A DNA stretch of 64,000 nucleotides from Flavobacterium kayseriense (GTDB lineage Bacteria > Bacteroidota > Bacteroidia > Flavobacteriales > Flavobacteriaceae): positions 372,001 through 436,000 of the forward strand of contig NZ_JACRUI010000003.1 of the NCBI RefSeq assembly GCF_014305095.1. The letters run 5' to 3'. Under the pieces are notes generated by a model. It searched no databases. It had not been told where the DNA came from and was given only the letters and a program-made list of their open reading frames with translations. Made by a program: the position numbers and the translations under genes. This document shows, one piece after another, positions 35,427 to 42,059 of the stretch. Numbering within the stretch: the stretch's first letter is position 1; each line of letters starts with the position of its first letter.

Positions 35427-35720
35427 TTATTTTGTTACTGTCGTTGTAGTTGGAGTATAAATGCTGAAAGTGAGAGCAGCAATTAAACCGTTTACAAAAC
35501 TCTGTCTTGTAAACACCGTGTAATCTGTTGCTTCTCCAGCCATTTCTTTAGAGTCTGAAACTCCAACTGGTGCTAATCCACCAATTACGTAATGATTCCA
35601 TTTTGTAACCTGAGAGTTACCTTGTGCACCTTTACCAACTACGCTTGTGTATGAAAAACAAGACGTTAACATAATTGACATTGCGAAAGCAATTGACAAA
35701 ACTTTGAATGTTCTTTTCAT
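35427..35720 (-). CDS. Bor/Iss-family lipoprotein
   Basis: Protein of 97 aa from the ATG at 35720; an ATG three codons earlier (35729) is also open. A lipoprotein signal ends LTSC (Cys about 21). The mature part matches the layout of lambda Bor / E. coli Iss: TKWNHYVIGGLAPVG corresponds to THHFFVSGIG, and RQSFVNGLIAALTFSIYTP to the Bor segment QTFVNGLLGFITLGIYTP. Bor/Iss proteins are surface lipoproteins linked to serum resistance and common on mobile elements. No phage gene is near. The leader is unusually long and structured. Confidence 0.8.
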   Translation of the reverse strand: MKRTFKVLSIAFAMSIMLTSCFSYTSVVGKGAQGNSQVTKWNHYVIGGLAPVGVSDSKEMAGEATDYTVFTRQSFVNGLIAALTFSIYTPTTTTVTK

Positions 35721-35818
35721 TCTAATCATTTTAAAAAATATTATTGTTTACTCACTTTGAGTTTTTTTTAGGCATTATTTTACTTCGGTTTATATGCTTT
35801 TCCGCTTTCAGAACTCAA

Positions 35819-35986
35819 TGAGCAAGTTTTTCAAAACTTCTCTCCACAGTTTTTAACCGTACTGCTAGGTTTAACTTGCTCACAACTGGGTTATAGTAAC
35901 AAACAAAAACGTATTTTGTCCATTACCTCCTCAAAAACGAAAATCCACAACAATACAAGAGCTACTGCTCCTATTGTTATGGATTA
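35819..35986 (-). ncRNA. Structured leader RNA upstream of the Bor-like gene
   Basis: A perfect 10-bp helix TGAGCAAGTT (35819-35828) / AACTTGCTCA (35873-35882) encloses two small hairpins, AAAACT...AGTTTT and AACC...GGTT, which makes a compact three-way junction. Upstream, AATCCATAACAATA pairs with CATTGTTGTGGATT-like sequence across 35942-35986 (14 bp with one mismatch, plus inner pairs), and the minus strand continues TTTTCGTTTTT, as in an attenuator. A short frame with a Shine-Dalgarno-like GAGGAGG lies between (35891-35923). It could be a riboswitch-like leader or a small RNA; no known class is recognised. Confidence 0.5.
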
Positions 35987-36006
35987 ATTTGTTTTTTTGT
36001 GGTGTC

Positions 36007-36014
36007 CAAATATA
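36007..36014 (-). promoter_or_regulatory. -7 box TATATTTG for the structured leader
   Basis: TATATTTG on the minus strand matches TAnnTTTG and predicts a start near 36001, so the transcript would begin just before the hairpin at 35942-35986. No -33 TTG at 18 bp was found. Confidence 0.45.
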
Positions 36015-36087
36015 AGATTTATTTGATAAAAGTCTAATTTATTTTATTCTTTTTAAGATGCTATAAACACTTTAATTTTATATTTTT

Positions 36088-36261
36088 TTACTGTTCAATT
36101 GGTTTCAAGCAGTTAATCCAAATCATAGCTATAATGGGAGAAATAAAACCAAAAACTCCCCATCCTACAGCGCTGCGATTTAATTCTTTGGCAGTACTAG
36201 AGCAAACGTAGGTCCCTATGATTTTTAAAACAATCAAAACTAAATAAACTCCTCCTTCCAT
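36088..36261 (-). CDS. Small membrane protein, 57 aa
   Basis: An ATG frame of 57 codons with two hydrophobic segments (about 4-18 and 31-48) joined by a polar loop (CSSTAKELNRS). The sequence begins MEGGVYLVLIVLK and ends NCLKPIEQ. Its composition is that of a real small membrane protein. An upstream -7 box (36374-36381) and palindrome (36403-36418) support expression. No family is recognised. Confidence 0.55.
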   Translation of the reverse strand: MEGGVYLVLIVLKIIGTYVCSSTAKELNRSAVGWGVFGFISPIIAMIWINCLKPIEQ

Positions 36262-36373
36262 AATTAGTGTTTTAGAATATAATGCTATTTGTTTACTATA
36301 GTTTGAAACAGAATTTAGTACATAAGCGATTTACTTATTTTTATTGTATTACATGTTTTATCTCTCTACTTTT

Positions 36374-36418
36374 CAAAGATAAATAGCTGTAACTACTCTT
36401 CCTTACGGTTTCCCGTAA
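36374..36418 (-). promoter_or_regulatory. Promoter with TTACGG-N4-CCGTAA palindrome
   Basis: TATCTTTG (36374-36381) is a -7 box on the minus strand. The perfect dyad TTACGG-TTTC-CCGTAA (36403-36418) is centred about 42 bp upstream of the expected start, the usual class II activator position. It probably drives the 57-aa gene. The binding protein is unknown; LuxR-type regulators favour similar dyads (inference). Confidence 0.45.
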
Positions 36419-36504
36419 TCGACGTTTTTATATACTTTAAACAGACCTAATTGGATGCTACAAAATGTCAATTTCTAATTCTACTCGAATACTGAATGCC
36501 CAAT

Positions 36505-36606
36505 CTCGCGTGAGGGACGGAAACGAAAAGCCCGCAGCGACGCTTTTTAGCAAAGCGAGGACTTGTAGTGTACTGCCCGACCGTAGCTTTTGCGGAGGGC
36601 ACGCCC
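36505..36606. repeat. GC-rich intergenic repeat element, REP-like
   Basis: About 100 bp with markedly higher GC than the surroundings. TGCCCGACCG and CGGAGGGCA form a stem, and an AGCGACGC / GCAAAGCG block precedes it. From memory, similar blocks (AAAGCCCG...GGGCACGCCC) are common between genes in Flavobacteriaceae. Open frames through it on both strands are products of its composition, not genes. Confidence 0.5.
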
Positions 36607-36761
36607 AAAATAAAGTTTTGGCTATTTTTAGGTACTGCTGCAAGAGTATTACTAGCCTATAATTGTATAAAATTTTATAAAAATATTAATACCCTTACGC
36701 CTGAAAAAACTGTACTTTGGCTTATTGAACAAATACAATTGAACGCTTTTTACCTATATAT

Positions 36762-38345
36762 ATGGACAAAATAAAAATACTTTGGGTTGATGATGAAATT
36801 GACTACCTAAAACCGCATATTATTTTTCTAGAGAAAAAAAATTATAGTGTTACCACTTGCAACAACGGACGCGATGCCATAGACCTTTTTGAGAACGAAA
36901 ACTTTGATGTGGTGTTCCTAGATGAGAATATGCCTGGTATGAGCGGACTGGAAACGCTGCAGGAAATGAAGGAGAAAAAGAGTGCTATACCCATGATTAT
37001 GATCACGAAAAGTGAGGAAGAGTACATTATGGAGGAAGCGATAGGTTCTAAAATTGCCGATTACTTGATTAAACCCGTGAATCCCAATCAGATTTTATTG
37101 AGCTTGAAAAAGAACTTGGATCACTCTCGCTTAATTTCTGAAAAAACTACGCTAGATTACCAAAAGGAGTTTCGTAAAATTGCCATGGAAATGGGCATGG
37201 TAAACAGTTACGAGGATTGGGTGGAGTTGTATAAGAAATTAGTTTTTTGGGAATTACAACTCGAAAATATTACAGATCAAGCTATGATTGAGATCTTAGA
37301 ATCTCAAAAGGTAGAGGCCAATTCCCAATTTGGAAAATTTATAGAACGCAATTACGAGGATTGGTTTGCTCCTAAAGCAGATAAACCGGTACTTTCGCAC
37401 GACTTATTTAAGGAATTAGTATTACCTGAACTGAAGAAAAAGAATTCTCGAGACCCAGACGAGCAGAGCAAAGCGAAGCCTGTACTGTTTGTGGTTATAG
37501 ACAACCTACGCTACGACCAATGGAAAGTTTTTGAGAGCGTTGTAAACGATTATTACAAACTCGAGAGAGAGCTATCCTACTACTCTATCCTACCCACAGC
37601 GACGCAGTATGCTAGAAACGCGATTTTCTCTGGATTACTGCCTGTTGAAATGGAAAAGCAGTTTCCGCAATACTGGAAAAATGATCCTGAGGAAGGTGGT
37701 AAAAACTTGTACGAAGCCGAATTCTTGACCGCACAGTTAAAACGTTTGGGATTAAACATCAAGGAAGATTACTTTAAGATTACCAATATGGAATCTGGTA
37801 AAAAACTAGCTGAGAACTTCAAGGGACTTAAAAACAATGATTTGGTTACCATCGTGTACAACTTTGTAGATATGCTTTCGCATGCTAAAACAGAGATGGA
37901 TGTGGTAAAAGAATTAGCTGCAGATGATAAGGCGTATCGCTCCTTGACGCTAAGTTGGTTCAAGAATTCGCCTTTGTTAGAAATTATTCAGCAAGCGCAA
38001 AAACTAGGTTTTAAATTGATTTTAACTACAGATCACGGAACCATCAATGTCAAAAATCCATCGAAAGTAGTGGGAGATAAAAACACAAGTTTGAACCTTC
38101 GATACAAAACGGGACGAAGCCTTACTTACGAGCATAAAGATGTTTATGCTGTAAAAGATCCAAAAAAAATAGGATTGCCTAGCATTAATATGAGCAGTTC
38201 TTATATTTTTGCAAAAAATGATTTGTTTTTGGCCTACGTAAACAATTACAATCACTATGTAAGTTATTATAAAAATACGTACCAGCATGGTGGAATTTCG
38301 CTTGAAGAAATGATTATTCCGGCACTAGTATTTAATCCAAAATAG
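36762..38345 (+). CDS. porX: PorX, response regulator with PglZ-type phosphatase domain
   Basis: Protein of 527 aa that controls the type IX secretion system together with the sensor PorY in Bacteroidota. The receiver domain (1-120) has Asp54 in VVFLDENMPGMSG. A helical linker follows. The C-terminal alkaline-phosphatase-like PglZ domain (about 215-520) shows VVIDNLRYDQW, the nucleophile region LPTATQYARN (Thr279-Thr281) and ILTTDHGTINVKNP. PorX-type PglZ domains cleave cyclic and linear oligonucleotides. No other secretion gene is in the window. tsaE follows after 77 bp. Confidence 0.93.
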   Translation: MDKIKILWVDDEIDYLKPHIIFLEKKNYSVTTCNNGRDAIDLFENENFDVVFLDENMPGMSGLETLQEMKEKKSAIPMIMITKSEEEYIMEEAIGSKIADYLIKPVNPNQILLSLKKNLDHSRLISEKTTLDYQKEFRKIAMEMGMVNSYEDWVELYKKLVFWELQLENITDQAMIEILESQKVEANSQFGKFIERNYEDWFAPKADKPVLSHDLFKELVLPELKKKNSRDPDEQSKAKPVLFVVIDNLRYDQWKVFESVVNDYYKLERELSYYSILPTATQYARNAIFSGLLPVEMEKQFPQYWKNDPEEGGKNLYEAEFLTAQLKRLGLNIKEDYFKITNMESGKKLAENFKGLKNNDLVTIVYNFVDMLSHAKTEMDVVKELAADDKAYRSLTLSWFKNSPLLEIIQQAQKLGFKLILTTDHGTINVKNPSKVVGDKNTSLNLRYKTGRSLTYEHKDVYAVKDPKKIGLPSINMSSSYIFAKNDLFLAYVNNYNHYVSYYKNTYQHGGISLEEMIIPALVFNPK

Positions 38346-38422
38346 TATCTAGCATTCGAGCTCTTGTTTCCGAATTTAGTAAGGATTTAGAGCTCTCTGT
38401 TAGCAAATGAAGAAGCAAGAAT

Positions 38423-38830
38423 ATGGAGTTTATTTATGAATTAGAAGACATCGCCTCAGTGGCGGAAATAGTTGTGGCTCAAAATCCTAAAAAAGTCATC
38501 CTTTTTTATGGTGAAATGGGTGCCGGAAAAACTACTTTTATCAAGCAATTATGTAAAACTCTTGGTGTTACAGAAGCAACTAGTAGTCCAACCTTTTCTT
38601 TAGTTAATGAGTACCAAACTACTAAAAATGAAACGATTTACCATTTTGATTTTTATAGATTAAAGGTCGAAACGGAAGCGCTAGACATGGGAGTTGATGA
38701 TTATTTATATTCGGGTGCTTGGTGCTTCATCGAATGGGCAGAACAGATTCCGAATTTGATTCCAGAGGAGCATTCGGTAATCAGAATTAGGGAGCAAGCC
38801 GATGGAAAACGAATTTTAGAATTAAGTTAA
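38423..38830 (+). CDS. tsaE: tRNA threonylcarbamoyladenosine synthesis ATPase TsaE
   Basis: Protein of 135 aa with Walker A GEMGAGKTTF (about 30-39), switch-like TSSPTFSLVNEY and HFDFYRL, and late FIEWAEQIP, all TsaE/YjeE signatures. It hydrolyses ATP to drive the TsaBD complex in t6A37 formation on tRNA. The tsaC/sua5-type gene of the same pathway is at 50731-51351. It sits between porX and a GNAT gene 7 bp downstream. Confidence 0.94.
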   Translation: MEFIYELEDIASVAEIVVAQNPKKVILFYGEMGAGKTTFIKQLCKTLGVTEATSSPTFSLVNEYQTTKNETIYHFDFYRLKVETEALDMGVDDYLYSGAWCFIEWAEQIPNLIPEEHSVIRIREQADGKRILELS

Positions 38831-38837
38831 TTACTGT

Positions 38838-39308
38838 ATGAGTACTACCAAAATGGTTCGCATTATTCCCTTTACAATTGACTTAAAGGACTATATTAAA
38901 ATTTTAAATGTAGAATGGTTACAAAAGTATTTTCGAATAGAAGATCGAGACGAAATTGTCTTATCAAATCCACAAGAAGAAATCATTGACAAAGGCGGTT
39001 TGATTTACTACGCAACATACAACGATGAAATAGTTGGCACGGTTTCGCTTTTGCGAGTTAGTAACACCGTTTACGAAGTTAGTAAAATGGCCGTTACAAC
39101 AAACGTTCAAGGATTAGGAATTGGAAAAATACTATTAGAGCACTGTTTTCAAGTTGCCAAAGAAAGGAATGCTACCAAGCTGATTTTGTATTCGAATACA
39201 AGTTTGCAATCAGCCATTCATTTATACTACAAATATGGTTTTGTAGCAATACCATTAGAAAGCGGCATTTATGAACGTGCTGATATCAAAATGGAGAAAG
39301 TTTTGTAA
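38838..39308 (+). CDS. GNAT N-acetyltransferase
   Basis: Protein of 156 aa with the GNAT fold. The acetyl-CoA pyrophosphate loop is VQGLGIGKILL, preceded by the EVSKMAV strand and followed by LYSNTSLQSAIHLYYKYGF. The substrate cannot be deduced. It starts 7 bp after tsaE and is probably co-transcribed. Its position between tsaE and alanine dehydrogenase may be an insertion, since I recall those two as close neighbours in related genomes (weak memory). Confidence 0.88.
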   Translation: MSTTKMVRIIPFTIDLKDYIKILNVEWLQKYFRIEDRDEIVLSNPQEEIIDKGGLIYYATYNDEIVGTVSLLRVSNTVYEVSKMAVTTNVQGLGIGKILLEHCFQVAKERNATKLILYSNTSLQSAIHLYYKYGFVAIPLESGIYERADIKMEKVL

Positions 39309-39395
39309 CCTTAGTTTTTATATGATTTAGCCCTCAAGGTCAACTGTATTTTGAACTTTTTTATGTAATTTTACCTCTTAAACAGCACAACAACA

Positions 39396-40595
39396 ATGTC
39401 AATTTCATTCACACCGTTTACAAAGCAGCAACTAATGCCTCAGGAGGAAAAACTAGAGGTTGGAAAACGACGAAGCGAACTTTTTATTGGTTTACCTAAA
39501 GAGACAAGCCATCAAGAACGCCGTATTTGTTTAACGCCTGATGCTGTCAACTCTTTAACATGTCACGGTCACCGCGTAATGATCGAGTCTGGAGCTGGAG
39601 AAAGTTCAAGCTATTCAGACAAAGAGTATAGTGATGCTGGTGCCGAAGTAACGAAAGACACGAAAAAGGTTTTTAGCTGTCCGATGATTCTAAAAGTAGA
39701 ACCACCAACACTAGAAGAAATTGAAATGATGAACAGCCAATCGATTCTGATTTCGGCTATTCAGTTAAAAACAAAACAAAAAAGCTATTTTGAAGCTTTG
39801 ACCAAGAAAAAAATCACTGCCTTAGCATTTGAATATATAAAAGACGAAGACGGAACCTATCCTGCGGTGAAGTCACTTAGTGAAATTGCTGGCACAGCCT
39901 CGATATTGATTGCTGCAGAATTAATGATTACAACCGAATTTGGAAAAGGATTGCTCTTTGGTAACATCACCGGCGTTCCTCCTACCGAAGTTGTTATTTT
40001 AGGTGCTGGCACTGTAGGAGAATTTGCAGCCAAAACAGCAATAGGTTTAGGTGCCAATGTGAAAGTATTTGACAACTCTATTACCAAATTGCGTAGACTG
40101 CAGAATAATTTAAACCAACGCATCTTTACCTCTACCATTCAGCCAAAAACATTATTAAAGGCGTTAAGACGTTGTGACGTAGCGATAGGTGCCATGCGCG
40201 GAATTGATAGAACACCTGTTGTAGTTACAGAAACAATGGTCGAGCACATGAAAAAAGGCGCTGTGATTGTTGATGTGAGCATTGACACGGGTGGTTGTTT
40301 TGAAACTTCAGAGGTTACCTCACACGAGAAACCAACCTTCATAAAAAGTAATGTTTTACACTATTGCGTACCCAACATACCCGCTCGCTACTCTAAAACT
40401 GCTTCGTTATCGATCAGCAATATAATTACACCTTACTTAATTCAAATCGCAGATGATGGCGGAATCGAAAGTGCGATACGATGCGATAAAGGATTAAAAT
40501 GTGGCGTTTATTTATACCACGGTATATTGACTAATAAGGCCATTGGCGATTGGTTTGACATCCCTAATAACGATATCAATTTAATTGTGTTTTAA
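39396..40595 (+). CDS. ald: Alanine dehydrogenase
   Basis: Protein of 399 aa of the alanine dehydrogenase / transhydrogenase alpha family, which converts alanine, NAD+ and water to pyruvate, ammonia and NADH. It has an N-terminal catalytic domain with GLPKETSHQERRICLTPD and a Rossmann domain with the NAD motif ILGAGTVGEFAAKTAIGLGA. YHGILTNKAIG is near the end. The N-terminus is longer than in the Bacillus enzyme by about 25 residues. Flavobacterial members form their own branch, so the alanine substrate is likely but inferred. Confidence 0.86.
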   Translation: MSISFTPFTKQQLMPQEEKLEVGKRRSELFIGLPKETSHQERRICLTPDAVNSLTCHGHRVMIESGAGESSSYSDKEYSDAGAEVTKDTKKVFSCPMILKVEPPTLEEIEMMNSQSILISAIQLKTKQKSYFEALTKKKITALAFEYIKDEDGTYPAVKSLSEIAGTASILIAAELMITTEFGKGLLFGNITGVPPTEVVILGAGTVGEFAAKTAIGLGANVKVFDNSITKLRRLQNNLNQRIFTSTIQPKTLLKALRRCDVAIGAMRGIDRTPVVVTETMVEHMKKGAVIVDVSIDTGGCFETSEVTSHEKPTFIKSNVLHYCVPNIPARYSKTASLSISNIITPYLIQIADDGGIESAIRCDKGLKCGVYLYHGILTNKAIGDWFDIPNNDINLIVF

Positions 40596-40608
40596 ATAAT
40601 CTTTGCCC

Positions 40609-40616
40609 TACCTTTG
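40609..40616 (+). promoter_or_regulatory. -7 box TACCTTTG of the DUF4258 gene
   Basis: TACCTTTG matches TAnnTTTG, 15 bp before the ATG at 40632. The -33 region has no TTG at exactly 18 bp. Confidence 0.55.
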
Positions 40617-40631
40617 CAAAAAAAATAATTC

Positions 40632-41009
40632 ATGAAGTTTGTACATCGTTTTGCCTACTACCTAGTAGGTTTAGTTATAGGTTGTTTTTTTGTAGCACTT
40701 GTTTTTAGCGGTAAAGATACTCGTTGTAGTTATTTCCCAAATGCACGTGTTTTAAATGACATTCGTAATAAACCATTTGAGTACTCAGATGCAGCCCTTA
40801 AAACGTTGGCTGAACCTTGGATTGATAAAAATGATATTAAACAATCACTAACTTACGGTGATGTAGATTTTGATAAAAGCAACACCGAGTTTGGCAAAAA
40901 CAATAAATTGTACATTATAGAAGGTAAAACCGTCAAAAATGTAGAGATTATTTTAACTGTTGAAAACAAGGCAAGCAAAGCTATCCTTGTAGATGTTAGT
41001 CGCAAATAA
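40632..41009 (+). CDS. DUF4258-family membrane-anchored protein
   Basis: Protein of 125 aa with one N-terminal transmembrane helix (about 8-26) and a soluble domain of about 95 residues in the periplasm. The conserved parts are RCSYFPNARVLNDIRNKP and the repeated beta strands KLYIIEGKTVKNVEIILTV. I recognise the DUF4258 family; the function is unknown. It follows alanine dehydrogenase with its own -7 box, and a strong bidirectional terminator comes 24 bp past its stop. Confidence 0.72.
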   Translation: MKFVHRFAYYLVGLVIGCFFVALVFSGKDTRCSYFPNARVLNDIRNKPFEYSDAALKTLAEPWIDKNDIKQSLTYGDVDFDKSNTEFGKNNKLYIIEGKTVKNVEIILTVENKASKAILVDVSRK

Positions 41010-41032
41010 CACAATTTAAATAATTGAAATTG

Positions 41033-41071
41033 AAAAACCACTTCTGTTTATAGAACCGAAGTGGTTTTTTT
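41033..41071. terminator. Bidirectional intrinsic terminator
   Basis: AAAAACCACTTC pairs with GAAGTGGTTTTT, with an inner GTT/AAC pairing and a short loop. A-tract and T-tract on both sides make it work in both directions, ending the DUF4258 gene and any leftward transcript from 41070-41168. Confidence 0.88.
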
Positions 41072-41168
41072 ATTTTTTAGAAAATGGTTCAAATTTACGT
41101 TCAGTAATACCTTCGTCGTTTTTTGAGTAAGCATATGTAGTTTCGCTTTTTATAAAGTTATTCTTCAC
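41070..41168 (-). CDS. Possible small ORF, 32 aa
   Basis: A GTG-start frame encodes a 32-residue hydrophilic peptide beginning MKNNFIKSETTYAYSKNDEG and ending FEPFSKK, with its stop codon at the bidirectional terminator. The composition looks like protein, but there is no ATG or RBS. It could be a real small gene, the tail of a decayed gene, or chance. Confidence 0.28.
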   Translation of the reverse strand: MKNNFIKSETTYAYSKNDEGITERKFEPFSKK

Positions 41169-41217
41169 CAAGCAACTTTAACATTCCATCTGTTTTTTAT
41201 AGAGGTTTTCGAATGCA

Positions 41218-41892
41218 CTACAAAAACCAATCAATTTCTTTTTCATTGTTAGCTTTTAAATAGGCATTCACTTTGCTAAAATGCTTGTTGCCAAACCATT
41301 TTCCTTGATTAGCACTTAAGGGTGATGGATGTCCTGATTCTAAAATTAAATGCTTAGTTCGGTCAATTTTACTACCTTTTTTTTGTGCAAAAGCACCCCA
41401 TAACAGAAAAACGATACCTTCTTTTTGACTTGAAATTTCTTGAATTACGGCATCCGTAAAAAGATTCCATTTTAAGTGCTTGTGACTGTTTGCTTGGTCT
41501 TTTCGAACTGTCAATCCTGCATTCAAAAGTAGTACGCCTTGGTTTGCCCAACGTTCTAAATTACAAGACGTAGGCATAAATAAATGATCTAAATCATCGT
41601 TTAGCTCTCTAAATATGTTTCGTAAAGAAGGAGGTATCTTTACTCCATCATTTACAGAGAATGCTAATCCGTTAGCCTCGCCTTCCCCATGATAGGGATC
41701 TTGACCTATTATCACTACTTTTAAATGCGAAAGGTCGCAATAATCAAAAGCAGCCAATATTAAATCCTGCGGAGGGTAACAAGCTCCTACTTCATACTCC
41801 TGGGTTAACTGCTCTTGTAGATCCTGAAAATAAGGCTTTTGTAGTTCATTTGCTAGTAGCGAATCCCATTTTGGCGGTAGTTGTAATTGCAT
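41218..41892 (-). CDS. ung: Uracil-DNA glycosylase, family 1
   Basis: Protein of 224 aa that removes uracil from DNA. The water-activating loop is GQDPYHGEGEANGLAFSV, the leucine/minor-groove loop is ESGHPSPLSANQG, and the uracil-binding stretch is LLLNAGLTVRKDQANSH. The length is that of a full enzyme. The -7 box TATCTTTG at 41914-41921 gives a short leader. It is divergent from mutS2. Confidence 0.96.
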   Translation of the reverse strand: MQLQLPPKWDSLLANELQKPYFQDLQEQLTQEYEVGACYPPQDLILAAFDYCDLSHLKVVIIGQDPYHGEGEANGLAFSVNDGVKIPPSLRNIFRELNDDLDHLFMPTSCNLERWANQGVLLLNAGLTVRKDQANSHKHLKWNLFTDAVIQEISSQKEGIVFLLWGAFAQKKGSKIDRTKHLILESGHPSPLSANQGKWFGNKHFSKVNAYLKANNEKEIDWFL

Positions 41893-41913
41893 TATTTTTA
41901 AAACTTAAGAACA

Positions 41914-41921
41914 CAAAGATA
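41914..41921 (-). promoter_or_regulatory. -7 box TATCTTTG of ung
   Basis: TATCTTTG on the minus strand fits TAnnTTTG, 21 bp upstream of the ung ATG. There is no TTG at 18 bp further upstream. Confidence 0.5.
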
Positions 41922-42028
41922 CACAGAGATATCTAATCGATAAAAGGAACAATTATTTTTTATGTTACAGCAGAAATAAACATTAGTTAAACTTGGTATT
42001 TATTTACAAAATAGTCTTCACTATTAAC

Positions 42029-42036
42029 TATTTTTG
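42029..42036 (+). promoter_or_regulatory. -7 box TATTTTTG of mutS2
   Basis: TATTTTTG matches TAnnTTTG, 23 bp upstream of the mutS2 ATG. No -33 TTG at standard spacing. Confidence 0.5.
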
Positions 42037-42059
42037 TAGCAAAGAAGTAACTTATCCTA

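Noticed and set aside
36465..36774. Open frames of 61-68 codons on both strands before porX
   Set aside because: They run through the GC-rich repeat element, have no conserved features, and overlap one another; they reflect composition.
41893..42059. Shared regulatory element between ung and mutS2
   Set aside because: Each gene has its own -7 box, but no inverted repeat or common box links them.
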